Source: Rutpela maculata
Lineage: Eukaryota; Arthropoda; Insecta; Coleoptera; Cerambycidae
Assembly (NCBI GenBank): GCA_936432065.2
Contig: OW386293.2
Span: 94,199,795-94,263,794, forward strand
Reading direction: 5' to 3'
Length of the DNA stretch: 64,000 bases
Under the pieces are notes generated by a model. The model saw only the letters and a list, made by a program, of their open reading frames with translations. It did not search any database and was not told the origin of the DNA. The position numbers were made by a program, and so were the translations under genes. Of the stretch, positions 44,899-54,544 are shown in pieces; the first letter of the stretch is position 1, and each line of letters opens with the position of its first letter.

Positions 44899-45293
44899 AG
44901 GATAGGATTTTGCAGAATGAGAGGGAAATATGCTTTCATTTTTGATTTATTATAAATAATTAAAAAATCAAACATAGTATAACCTTTAGAACTGTTTTAA
45001 ATAATTGCTATTGTTCTAACGAATACAACTATATATTTTTTTTAATGTAAATTTCTGTTGTACTTGAATATCATAGTTTGTCAATGAAAATATTTCTTAA
45101 TTTCATTATTAGAGTTTGGCATTTAACTATATACAAAATTTGTGATAAAAACTGTTTATAGTTATATTCCTTTGAGCAATGGGAAGTATCTGAAACTATT
45201 TCGAAGCTTATAACATTTATGATTTTTGAAATAATTATAATAAACCGAAAATAAACGCATATTTCCCTCTCACTCTGCAAAATCCTATCCTAA
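44899..45293. repeat. MITE inside the hAT-type element
   Basis: GGATAGGATTTTGCAGAATG at 44899 is inverted at 45274-45293, and the similarity extends about 75 bp inward (GAGGGAAATATG, then TTTATTATAAxTAAT). The ~250-bp centre is unrelated. No target duplication was fixed. Confidence 0.8.
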
Positions 45294-45624
45294 GAAAAGA
45301 CAAGCATAAAAAGCTTTTGTAACCGTCGTCTTTCTTACCTGGGCCGAACTTAATAAATTTGTATAAGCCTATGTATACCTATTCTATGTAACTATTTTGG
45401 TTACATTTTATAATCATATCCACATTAAGAGTTATAAATACCAAAATACCTAACTATTAATTTACTTATATTTAATTTTCAGAGATTATCAGGATCTGAG
45501 AGAGAAGTAAATAATATGAAATGCGATATAATTTTAAGTAGAGTCCGTTTAAAGTAATTATCCATATCTGAAGTTTTTATTGCCGTAATTCTTCAGGATA
45601 TAGCCTAAGGCCTTATATAGTTGA

Positions 45625-45734
45625 CCGCAGATTTAACAGGCACTCAAAAAATGTCGGCGCCTTTGACCCATCAAACACGCCGCATCGCAAAGCCAAAGAT
45701 GCCGACATTTTTTGAGTGCCTGTTAAATCTGCGG
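45625..45734. repeat. Hairpin with 34-bp perfect arms
   Basis: The arm CCGCAGATTTAACAGGCACT (continuing to GTCGGC at 45658) is exactly inverted at 45701-45734. The 42-nt centre is imperfectly paired. It is non-coding. Confidence 0.95.
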
Positions 45735-45754
45735 TGTACTGTAGAGGTCTACAG

Positions 45755-45955
45755 ATTATCCAACCAACCAACTGACCTTCTCGGTACACTTTGAAGATTG
45801 CCATGCGAACTCGTAAAACTGCTGGAGCCAACATTGTCGGTACGCTTTGAAGAATCTGGAATTCCAGCAAACCAGCTCACTTGTACGAGTTGTCATGGCA
45901 ATTTTCAAAGTGTACTGAGAAGGTTGGTTGGTTGGTTGGTTGGATCGTCTGTAGA
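45755..45955. repeat. Foldback repeat with CCAA/TTGG runs, copy 1
   Basis: The left arm (TCCAACCAACCAACTGACC, TTCTCGGTACACTTTGAAGA) is inverted at the right arm, which ends in a (TTGG)5 run. The centre carries GCTGGAGCCAACATTGTCGG. A second, shorter copy is at 46120-46310. Confidence 0.85.
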
Positions 45956-46119
45956 ACCCTTATCGGTACTTTTTGTATACAAGAAAATTATTTATTTGTT
46001 ATTTGGTTATTATTTTGATAAAATTATCTAATTTATTACCTCTGTATTGTATAGTTCAGCGAAGAGATGTTTATCTAAACCCGTGGATAATACAAAAAAA
46101 CACCCGACATGTGCTGCAC

Positions 46120-46310
46120 TTTATATAGATGATCCAACCGACCTTCTCGGTAAACTCTGCTGGAGCCAACATTGTCGGTACGCTTTGAAAACGCTGGAAT
46201 TCCAGTAAACCAGCTCACTCTTACGAGTTGTCATGGAAATTTTCAAAGTGTACCGAAAAGGTTGGTTGGTTGGTTGGGTGGTTGGATCGTCTGCACACCT
46301 CTTTATACCT
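46120..46310. repeat. Foldback repeat with CCAA/TTGG runs, copy 2
   Basis: This copy shares GATCCAACCGACCTTCTCGG, the central GCTGGAGCCAACATTGTCGG and the right (TTGG)n arm with 45755-45955. It lacks about 40 bp of the left arm. Confidence 0.85.
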
Positions 46311-46546
46311 TCCGCGCCGGCCTTATTGTTCGTCCCAAAAGCGCAAATGCAAAAAACGCTGCAATTTGACCGGTATGCGTCAGCTCAACTTTTTGTGCCA
46401 ATTAAGGAAATGTATACGTCTCTTATATGTTCCTATCCAACTATATCAACATTTTACAGGATTATTTAAGGAACGGAAAGAGATAGATATTATATCTTAC
46501 TGCTCCTATAGTAATGCCCCTGTCCTTTATTGTAGCCGCTGGCCAC

Positions 46547-46904
46547 CAGGGCCGGATTATCCATAAGGCTAACTAGGCTATAGCCTAAGAGCGACAATGC
46601 GTGAAGGGGCGCATGCTCCCATGCTAATCAATTCTCGTTTTTTGAGAAAAAAATTTTTCTCCCTGGTCATCAATTTTGATAAAATAATTTTTCTTTAGAA
46701 TCCCCCCCCCCCCCCCGCTCATCAATTTTGAAACTGGGACAAAGATTTTTTCCATGTATCTCCGCCTCCCACTCGTCAATTTTGAATCTGGACAAGAATA
46801 TTTTTTCAGTTCACCTTTCCGCTCATTAACGTTCTTCCATTATGAATAAGAGGGCGCAAATACATGCTTAGCCTAGGGGCGCGCCAATCCTTAATCCGGC
46901 CCTG
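46547..46904. mobile_element. Second hAT left end and MITE-length unit sharing the right end
   Basis: CAGGGCCGGATTATCCATAA recurs at 46547 and, with the common right end at 46904, would make a 358-bp MITE. Its left flank (CTGGCCAC) does not match the TGAACAAT that follows the right end, whereas the outer left end does. It is therefore an internal duplicate of the end, not a separate clean insertion. A C-run of about 15 lies near 46703. Confidence 0.7.
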
Positions 46905-46912
46905 TGAACAAT

Positions 46913-47949
46913 CTGACAAATTCTACGTTAACGTTCAATGTTGTTAACAATAAAAATTTAATAAAATATTAAGAATTAATATTTTTCCGATTTATAATTA
47001 AAAAACGTTAACTTTGAGTTGTCAAAAGAAATCACAAAACCCCATTTTTCATAGATGTAGAAAAAATAATTTTTAATTACGAATAATGGAATTTAGTTTT
47101 GTAATAAAAGTGTACCGCTATAATACTTACATTATTGCAAAAATTCATGATTAGACAAAACAAATAATCCAAGTGAAAATGTTAATTTTCTTAAAAACAA
47201 AATACGTTGCCTTGTAGACGCTCTTATTGCACCTAGTTAAGGAGGCTATTAATAAAAATATTATTCTAATTACAAATGCGCACCCGTACTATTAGGCAAT
47301 TTGCCTTTAAAATGAAGAGTTTATTTGATGCATTTGAATTTATGGCGAATGTGCGAGATAGAAATTTATGTCGCACGCGAGAAAACTATGCCCCGACAAT
47401 GCGGTTCTATTAATAGTCCTTTTCATTGGTGCTTTGGCTAGCGTTTGATTAATGTCAGCTTTATCGTTACAGGGCATGAGAATATCTCTTATTCAGTACT
47501 TCAAGTCGGCCTCTGGTTAAGAAATAAATCTATAGTATAATAACATTTATCAAATCTTTAAGCACGCTTATTTTGATTTTTCTTTGATACAATTTTAAAA
47601 AAATCATTGCAAGTGTGATTTGTTATAGCATAATTTAGAGCATAACATATTTAAGGCATCAGCGCCGAAGACTGGCACAATAGGACTCATACACGCTCAC
47701 AGAAAAGTAAGGCACAACAAGGCGCACAACTCAAAAGTGCGTCAAAAATTTCACTTAGTAAATATTTCTTTTGTGGACAAGGAAAAAAAATATTTACCAA
47801 GTGAAATTTTTTTCTGAAATCGATCGGCAATGTCTACATTTTTGTCGCGATTTCAGATAGAAAAATGCACAATTCCAGTATTTTAGTCCGTTGCTAAGAA
47901 ACTGTCAGAAAATAGATCGGAAAAGATCCGTTGCCAAGCAACGACCAAC
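46913..47949. other. Crypton 3' tail then intergenic
   Basis: The first ~60 bp continue the Crypton C-terminal frame (CTGACAAATTCTACG...). Beyond that I see only AT-rich sequence with a small inverted pair (CACTTAGTAAATATTTCTT near 47752 against AAATATTTACCAAGTG near 47788). Confidence 0.4.
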
Positions 47950-48240
47950 AAAACCGTGCGGGAATGTTACATTCAAGTAACATTCCCGTACGGTTTTTTA
48001 TGTATATTTTAGACAGTAAATAAAAACACACAGACAAACGAACTCACATTAAAATTGCATTTATTGGTAAGCAGTTAGATTGTAATGAAGAAATGTCATG
48101 CATTAATACAAATTCCTTAATTTACAATAATATTGATTTCAGAAAAAATAGTGTGTGAAAGCACATTCCCGAACTTCGATGGTTGCAATTTGCAATTTGC
48201 ATCGTCATCCGGGAATGTATTGCTTTCACACCTAAATACA
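47950..48240. repeat. Two hairpins sharing a CATTCCCG(T/A)(A)-type arm
   Basis: The first hairpin (about 47955-47998) pairs AAACCGTGCGGGAATGTTAC with GTAACATTCCCGTACGGTTT, with one mismatch. The second (about 48150-48236) pairs GTGTGAAAGCACATTCCCG with CGGGAATGTATTGCTTTCAC. Both contain the CATTCCCG word near the tip or base. They are non-coding and may form part of one foldback element. Confidence 0.8.
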
Positions 48241-48575
48241 CAATATACTATAATGAGGAAGGTTTCAGCTTTTCCATTTATTTATTGCTTAACAGTTACC
48301 TCTGATTAATGTTATTGAACACTTAATGTGAGAAACTAATTTTGGATTTATGGTTCTTTAGATTTACCCATTATATATCTTGAGTAAAATGAAACCTGTT
48401 GACCTCCGAGTTACTAACTATTGAAAGTGGGGAAGGGGGCTAAATTGACCCTTATCTTTGGTCACATTAACAAAAAAAAATACAAAATTTGTTTCAAATT
48501 CTGAAGAACAATAAGTGCTCTTTTGCGTTCAAAACAAAAAATCTAACGCTTTCTGGGGCCGTACTAATAAGGATA
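48241..48575. other. Spacer, nothing supported
   Basis: No feature was recognised. Confidence 0.4.
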
Positions 48576-48769
48576 TACAGGATACGCCACTTAAAACATC
48601 CCAGACTTGTAACTTTCTTATTTTTTAAGCGACGACCATGTTGGGCACTTCAAATTGTAGATATCTTTAAGATCTTTAAACTTGCATACAGAATGACTAA
48701 AAATAAATTTGGAAAAATTTTAAGAAAGGAAACTTAATCTCCTTGAATATTTTTTTATCTCACCCTGTA
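48576..48769 (+). mobile_element. MITE, TA-CAGG...CCTG-TA, copy 1
   Basis: The unit runs from TACAGGATACGCCACTT to CTCACCCTGTA and is flanked by TA on both sides. It contains CGACGACCATGTTGGGCACT. The inverted copy is at 49030-49210. The short CAGGGTG ends and TA targets suggest a Tc1/mariner-type MITE. Confidence 0.7.
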
Positions 48770-49029
48770 CATGCACTGTGTCAATGTTTTCTTATAAAGG
48801 TTTTAATTAGACTAAAAAAAATAAAAGGAAAACAAATTGCAATTTCCTATTTAGTACATTTTAATAAAATCAATAAATATCATTTTTATGTTTTTTACAA
48901 ATAAAGCATAAAATTATTATTTACATTATTTTCAAAGTTATTTTAAAAGAAAACCAAAAAGAATATGACATAATAACTTAAATTGAAGCCAATTAAAACT
49001 TTTGTAAGAGAACATTAACAGTTCATATA
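48770..49029. other. Spacer between two inverted MITE copies
   Basis: The ~260 bp are AT-rich and show no feature. Confidence 0.4.
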
Positions 49030-49210
49030 CAGGGTGAGGTAAAAAAATATTTAAGGAAATTAAGTTTCCTTTCTTGACAATTTTTCCAAATTTTTTTTAA
49101 TCACTCTGTAAGCGTTTTTAAAAATATATTCAATTTGATGTGCCCAACATGGTCGTCGCTGAAAAGATAAGAAAGTTAAAAGTCTGGGGAGTTTTAAGTG
49201 GCGCACCCTG
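49030..49210 (-). mobile_element. MITE, TA-CAGG...CCTG-TA, copy 2 (inverted)
   Basis: The unit starts CAGGGTGAGGTAAAAAAAT and ends AAGTGGCGCACCCTG, flanked by TA. It is the inverse of 48576-48769, with about 75-80 percent identity by eye. Confidence 0.7.
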
Positions 49211-49396
49211 TAAAGGTGGAGAGAAAGTCTTCATGTCCTTAAAAAATTTTTGCTTATTAAAATTTTGTAAAGGAGAGCTACTTGAACCATTTAAAGTAAA
49301 GCTATCAAACTAACCCCTAATGCGTTATTAGTTATCAAAACCGTGGGCGACCGAAGGCAGTATCACATTATAATCAGTATTTGAACCACTGTATAT

Positions 49397-49615
49397 ATAA
49401 GAATCCGCTGCCTAAGGAATCACTACTTCCACATTCAGACTTCTATCCAAATCTCTCCCAACGAAAAAATTTTTGCATATTTGCACTCCGCTATGTGGCA
49501 ATTATTGTTCATAGAACTTCAATAATATAATATTTGAAACCATCTACCCCAAAACCCATAAAACGGTATGACACATCGGTAGTGAGGGTGTTGGGGGTAG
49601 TAGTGACAATCAAAT
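49397..49615 (-). repeat. Repeat family R, copy (3' half only)
   Basis: On the minus strand this matches 55990-56160 and 60920-61090. It shares ACATCGGTAGTG-type, GTATCGTTTTATGGGTTTT-like, GGGGTAGA, TTCCATAAACAATTATT-like and GATTCCTT(G)GGCAGCGG words. The hairpin/(GTCT)n half is absent. Confidence 0.8.
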
Positions 49616-50039
49616 TTTTCTATCATACTGGCATTCGATTTTCAGCTTTCCTAGTTTCTAGAACTCTATCAACGCATTTTCATCAATTTTATGAAATATA
49701 TTCCAACAGGAACATTCATTTACCTTCAGTCGAATTTCCTATGATATCTGCGGCAATAAGGCAGTCCAGAAAGTGCCACAATTTTAAATGTACAAAGTCG
49801 GTAAACTTGATCTAAAATGGAAAGGTTTCCACTCCCAAATATTGTGAAACTGTGGACGTATATTTAGCAAATTGTGGATAACACCTAATAATCCACACTA
49901 GTAAAGGAATAAATATTGGTGCTTTTCTTCTCTCTTACATCTTAGATGAACCATTCTCTAGTAGTAGTCCTTGAATTATAATAGTCACGATACATGCAAA
50001 CTAATCCATCGTAATCTGATTTTCATACGTAATACGTAT
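49616..50039. other. Intergenic, nothing supported
   Basis: No feature was recognised. Confidence 0.4.
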
Positions 50040-50049
50040 GTACCAACCT

Positions 50050-50660
50050 AGCGGAGAATAAATAAAAAGCAATGGAAACGCAGTTAAGAGCATATTTAAC
50101 AGAATATTCTCTAATACCGCCTATACAGTCCGGTTTTAAAACCGGCCACAGTTGCACCACTGTACTTTTACATATCGTTGATGATATAATTAAAGCGACA
50201 GATCAGGGCTGTTGCACTATTCTAGTTTTACTCGATTTTAACAGGGCATTCGACACACTCAATTATGACTTATTACTTGCTATTCTTTATTATATAGGCC
50301 TCTCTGAATGCTATATTAAAAAATAGAAAACAAAGAATTTGTATAGACGGTCAAAAATCTGATTACGTAACGCTAAACTCAGGAGCTCCGCAAGGTTCTA
50401 TATTGGGGCCACTACTCTTTACCATATCTGATAAAATGTCTTCAACAGTGTCAAATTCACCTATACGCAGATGATACTCAACTTTGTTTTTTATTTCCTC
50501 CTCAAGAAGTAAGAAATGCCTGTGATTTAGTTAATGAGGATCTAAAATCATTCATAGATTTAGCTAGAGACCATTGCTTAATTATAAACTCAAGTAAATC
50601 AAATAGCATTGTGTTCGGGTCAAAAAAGTACAGAGATCCTGTCAAAAATGTTATAAATAT
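50050..50660 (+). pseudogene. LINE reverse transcriptase, central part
   Basis: From 50072 the frame reads METQLRAYLTEYSLIPPIQS, GFKTGHSCTTVLLHIVDDI and TILVLLDFNRAFDTLNYDLL (palm). Frameshifts follow, then NSGAPQGSILGPLLFTI and YADDTQLCFLFPPQEV-type text (catalytic YADD near 50460) and HCLIINSSKSNSIVFGSKK. It stops at about 50660, where repeat S begins, and has neither endonuclease nor thumb. The non-LTR class is clear; the clade (Jockey or CR1 group) is not. Confidence 0.85.
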
Positions 50661-50689
50661 TGCTGTGTCATATTTCTAAAACCGTAAAT

Positions 50690-50960
50690 ATCGCTCGTAG
50701 AGAAAAAATGTTCATATCATGGTGTCCGTCTGTCCGTCTGTCCGTCTGTCCGTCTGTCCGTCTGTCCGTCTGTCCGTCTGTCCGTCTGTCCGTCCGCCAC
50801 GTTTCTTGTAAGCACGATAACTTAAGAAAGAAAAGTCCTATTGTATTGGAATTTAGAAAGTAAGTTAGTGTTAGCTAGAGGACGAACCCTATTGTTTTTG
50901 AAGAAAATCGATCGGTAAATAAAAAAGTTATTAATTATTTAATTTAAAAAAATATATTCT
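50690..50960 (+). repeat. Repeat family S with (GTCY)n microsatellite, copy 2
   Basis: A long GTCCGTCT microsatellite (about 50727-50795) precedes CGCCACGTTTCTTGTAAGCA, CGATAACTTAAGAAAG and AAAAAAGTTATTAATTATTT. The order is the inverse of 21405-21590. It may be a (GTCY)n-bearing Helentron-type nonautonomous element. It truncates the LINE at 50660. Confidence 0.75.
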
Positions 50961-51129
50961 CTTAACCTTTGTCTCTTGTACTAAAATGGAAATCTTGCAA
51001 AATATTATTTCCATAATACATTTTTTTTGTTTGTGAATTTTACTAATATTTATTTCATAGAAGTACGAGTTGAAATATGTATGATTGTCGAAAGATATAG
51101 GTATATCACAGACAATCAATTTTCGTAGC

Positions 51130-51268
51130 AATATATGGTGGCGCAGCGGCTAAAGCTAATTTTAATAAATTTGTTATTGCTTACTTGCTTGCTTGCATTG
51201 CGTTGCAATCCGAAGGTCCCGTGTTCGAATCCCACACAGGTTGAATTTTTTTTTTTCATTTTTTTTTA
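51130..51268 (+). mobile_element. tRNA-derived SINE
   Basis: TGGTGGCGCAGCGGCTAAAG (A box) at 51136 is followed by a GCTTGCTTGC-rich arm and by CCCGTGTTCGAATCCCACAC (B box) at about 51217-51236, then a T-rich tail. The A-to-B distance (about 70 nt) is long for a tRNA because of the GCTT expansion, which rules out a functional tRNA gene. Similar A/B-box heads lie at 20600-20690 and 54545-55100. Confidence 0.7.
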
Positions 51269-51790
51269 TATAATTTTTTCACAACAAAGATCACGAAAGG
51301 ATGTCCAAAAACTAACATTATTTACAAGAAAACTGCGAAGAGTATCCTATAGAATGTGTAACAATTATATATAAAAAGCTCAGTAAATTGGCGAAGAGTA
51401 TGTTCTTAGCTTGTTGACAGTTATTATCGATAGTTATCGAATGATTTTTGTAGTAAAAAAACTGCTGTGAGAAGCGTCTTTTTGAGTTCTTGTTATTATT
51501 ATAACCAATAAAAACGAGACACACATCAATATTCTGTCAATATCAACTATTGCCTTGAACATCTGACAGATCTAAAATTTATCAATTTTGATAAGTCATA
51601 CTTACTGTTTACCTAGCAAATTGTCAACCTTTGTGCTTCTTACAATTAAAATCAGTGAACATGTGTGATAGTGAAAGTGAAATTGAAATCATAATATATA
51701 ATATTTCCTAAGTTTAGTTTTCATATTTCCTAAATTGTAATCTATAATTAATAGATTTCAGAAATGAAGTATTAATTTTCTATTTTATTT
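51269..51790. other. Intergenic with short dispersed repeat at 51501-51551
   Basis: ATAACCAATAAAAACGAGAC followed by AATATTCTGTCAATATCAAC is shared with 28139-28190. No other feature was recognised. Confidence 0.45.
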
Positions 51791-51959
51791 TGACCGGTCG
51801 TAAAAAAAATAGTGTATGCAACTCACATTGAATGGCTATTAAGACACTCGCATTCATTATGACATTCGCATACGGCTCGTCATAATTCTTATGGTTGCGT
51901 CTTAATAGCCACAATTAAATGATCGTTGCATAATATACTAATACGTTTTGACCGTGGAA
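51791..51959. repeat. Foldback MITE, ~170 bp
   Basis: The tip TTTTGACCG is inverted at CGGTTTTGAC-type text at the right (GTTTTGACCG as read, near 51945). The inner arms pair GGCTATTAAGACACTCGCAT with ATGGTTGCGTCTTAATAGCC. The loop lies near ATTCGCATACGGCTC. It is non-coding. Confidence 0.6.
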
Positions 51960-52090
51960 AAATCAGGAATATTGGGTGCGCTCGCTTGATTAAATTCACA
52001 TTTCTTCATTGAGTCATAAATCTTGTCTGCAGTGTTTTCAAATTATCGTTCTCATGTAGGATAATCATTATAGAATGGATTTATACGAAA

Positions 52091-53647
52091 GGGTATAGCA
52101 GAATAAGCATGGTAAAATGGCCCCAGAAGCGTTTGGACCTAATTCGGTGTCAGTAGATCGACAATAGGAAAAGAAATGTTTTCCTCGAATTTTAGCCCCC
52201 CGTCGCCACGGATAACCCCTGTACCCTAATAATCATGACATTTCGTTTTCATTTTTTATCTCTGGAAGTTGTGAGTTAATGTAATTTAAATGCATCTTAG
52301 GAAAAAAAATCAGCTGATTTTGCTAACAATTAGAATATTTATTTTTTCATGAAAATAATGATTCGCATTCACAAAACTTTTACCAAAAATACATTGTTAT
52401 GAGTAGTTTATTGTGGATTTTTTTCAAATTTTTTGAAGCGGTGCGCCATAATTAAAAAAATTAAAAATGTTACGACGCATTGTTTCGTGGTGCTTAACCA
52501 TTGAAACTTTATTATCCGTTTGTTTTACATTTAATTTGTTCAGATAGCCACTAAAATTATTTGGCTTTGTGGAGACCTTATGTCAACTATACTTTATGGG
52601 ATTATGATATTGCGATGTTTTTAATTATTATAGTCTATTAGTTATAAATTATTTAACCTAATAAAAAGATTTTTTTTGCCATTTTATTTGTTATAAAATA
52701 ATAAGAATTAAAAAAAAATTTTTTTTCTTAAAAATAATCGTATACATAAACATGTCAAACTTTAATTAAATTTAAAATTCTATAAAAAATATTAATTTTT
52801 TTTTTGACATGTTTATGTATACGGTTGTTTTTTCAATCAAAATTTTTATAATAAATAAAATGGCAAAAAAAATGTTACAAAAATACGTAATTTATCTATT
52901 TATTTATAAAATTTATTTAAACAAATAGCAATAAAAATTTAAAGTTTATGTAATCTTATAGTATTTTTGAATATAAAAACAGTAATAGTAATTAAAATGA
53001 ATAAAAAGATTTTTTAATCCTCTCTTTTTCATTTTTTAGTTTTTTTGTTAGGTAAGATAATTAATAACTAACAGACTATAATAATTGAAATCATTGCAAT
53101 GTCATAATCCTATAAAGTATAGTTGACATAAGATCTCCACAAAGCGAAATAATTTCAGTGGCTATCTGAACGAATTAAACGTAAAACAAACGGATACATA
53201 AAGTTTCAGTGGTTAAGCGCCATTAAACAATGCGTCCGTAACAGTTTTTATTTTTTTTAATTATGGCGCACCGCTTAAAAAAAATTGAAAAAATCTACAA
53301 TAAACTACCCATAACAATGTATTTTTGATAAAAGTTTTGTGTATGCGAATCATTATTTTCATGCAAAAATAAATATTCTGGTTTTTAAATATTTTTTTTT
53401 ATTCGAAGGAGGCAGCAAAATCAGCTGATTTTTTTTCCTAAGATGCATTTAAATTACATGTACATCGTCTATTTTTTCATAATAATTAACGCACAACTTG
53501 CAGAGATAAAGAATGAAAACGAAATGTCATGTTTATTAGGGTACAGGCGACGGGGGGCTAAAACTCGAGGAAAACGTTTCTTTCCCTATTGTCGAATTAG
53601 GCCAAAAGCTTCTGGGGCCATATTACCATGCTTATTCTGCTATACCC
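52091..53647. mobile_element. Giant foldback element, ~600-bp inverted arms
   Basis: The element starts GGGTATAGCAGAATAAGCAT and ends ATGCTTATTCTGCTATACCC. The arms (about 52091-52680 and 53035-53647) match throughout, including AAATCAGCTGATTTT, GCGGTGCGCCATAATTAAA and GATAGCCACTxAAATTATTT-like blocks. A separate perfect 21-bp hairpin (52739-52759 with 52803-52823) sits near the middle, and the right half carries about 170 extra bases. The flanks show no clear duplication. No transposase is encoded; the frame at 53443-53697 lies within an arm. Confidence 0.9.
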
Positions 53648-54544
53648 AACCAATTGTATCATTCAGGAGTATACAGAATCCTATTTTATTTCCTTAGAGG
53701 CTCAATACTCTAATAATAACACACTTAGTGGGCTGAAATTGATGGTATTAATAAGGCACAGTATGAAATAAATTTTATTTAAAACTTTCATGTAACGAAA
53801 CGTTAAATATCTTATGTGCAAAATCTAGCCTTTAATACTACGTTGCTTAGTTTTCCGAGTTCCATGATATTTTAGTCAGAAGTCCTCGCGCCCTCGCTCT
53901 TAATATTTCGTTAAACAACAGTATCTCGGCTCAATGTATTCTTATTGCCATAATTACAAGATTATAAAATCTTTTGTATGGCTATAAGACCGTTCCAAAG
54001 CCTAATACAACGAGCTAAAATGACTTTTGGTGGTGTTTTAATAGCCCGGCAGTTCTAAGTTATGTTCCACTTACATAATTATTCTGAATACTCCATTATA
54101 GAAGCGCTGTTTTGTCTTCAATGTCAGTAAAACCCTACCACTTATCTCGAATGAATAGATTGTTACTTGTGCGTGACTGTTTAGTATGTAGATCTTGGAA
54201 GTCAAATTAGAGAATTACATTCATATTTGTGCTACTGTATTAAGCATAGAACAATAGTTGGATATAGCTGTGAGGGAAGCATTGAATATATTTACACGGA
54301 TTGCTGCCTATGTCAATAAGTAATTTTACAGGTTTAAGTCACGCTAATTGATACAAGAGTTGGCGAGGTTGTATCCCTACAGTTTGAATGTAAATTGTTG
54401 AGAATGGAGCAAAAAATGAGCGGCATTTTAATGAAACGAAATAGCAGGTATATTTTGAGGCGACACCGTTGTTGACAACGTTCTACCACGGACTTATATT
54501 TAAGATTATAATGGTTTTGCCGCTTATCAGCTCGGTGGCATATA
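53648..54544. other. Intergenic, nothing supported
   Basis: No coding or repeat signal was recognised. Confidence 0.4.

Larger units (their letters stand above)
44654..46904. mobile_element. Composite hAT-type element with 8-bp duplication TGAACAAT
   Basis: The 2251-bp element begins CAGGGCCGGATTATCC and ends TTAATCCGGCCCTG. TGAACAAT flanks it on both sides (44646-44653 and 46905-46912). CAGGG ends and an 8-bp duplication are diagnostic of hAT. Both ends carry a GGCTATAGCCTA-type subterminal palindrome or its GCCTAGGGGCGC relative. The interior has no hAT transposase. It holds a MITE (44899-45293), a hairpin (45625-45734), two foldback units (45755-45955, 46120-46310) and a second left end at 46547. 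It interrupts the C-terminal coding region of the Crypton gene. Confidence 0.88.

Noticed and set aside
50727..50795. Regularly spaced GTCCGTCT units as a CRISPR array
   Set aside because: It is a simple microsatellite without unique spacers, in a eukaryotic repeat.
51136..51236. Possible functional tRNA gene
   Set aside because: The A and B boxes are too far apart, the arms do not fold into a cloverleaf, and a retroposon-like tail follows. Called a SINE instead.
53443..53697. 84-codon frame as a gene
   Set aside because: It lies inside the right arm of the giant foldback and its inverse in the left arm is not open, so there is no sign of selection.
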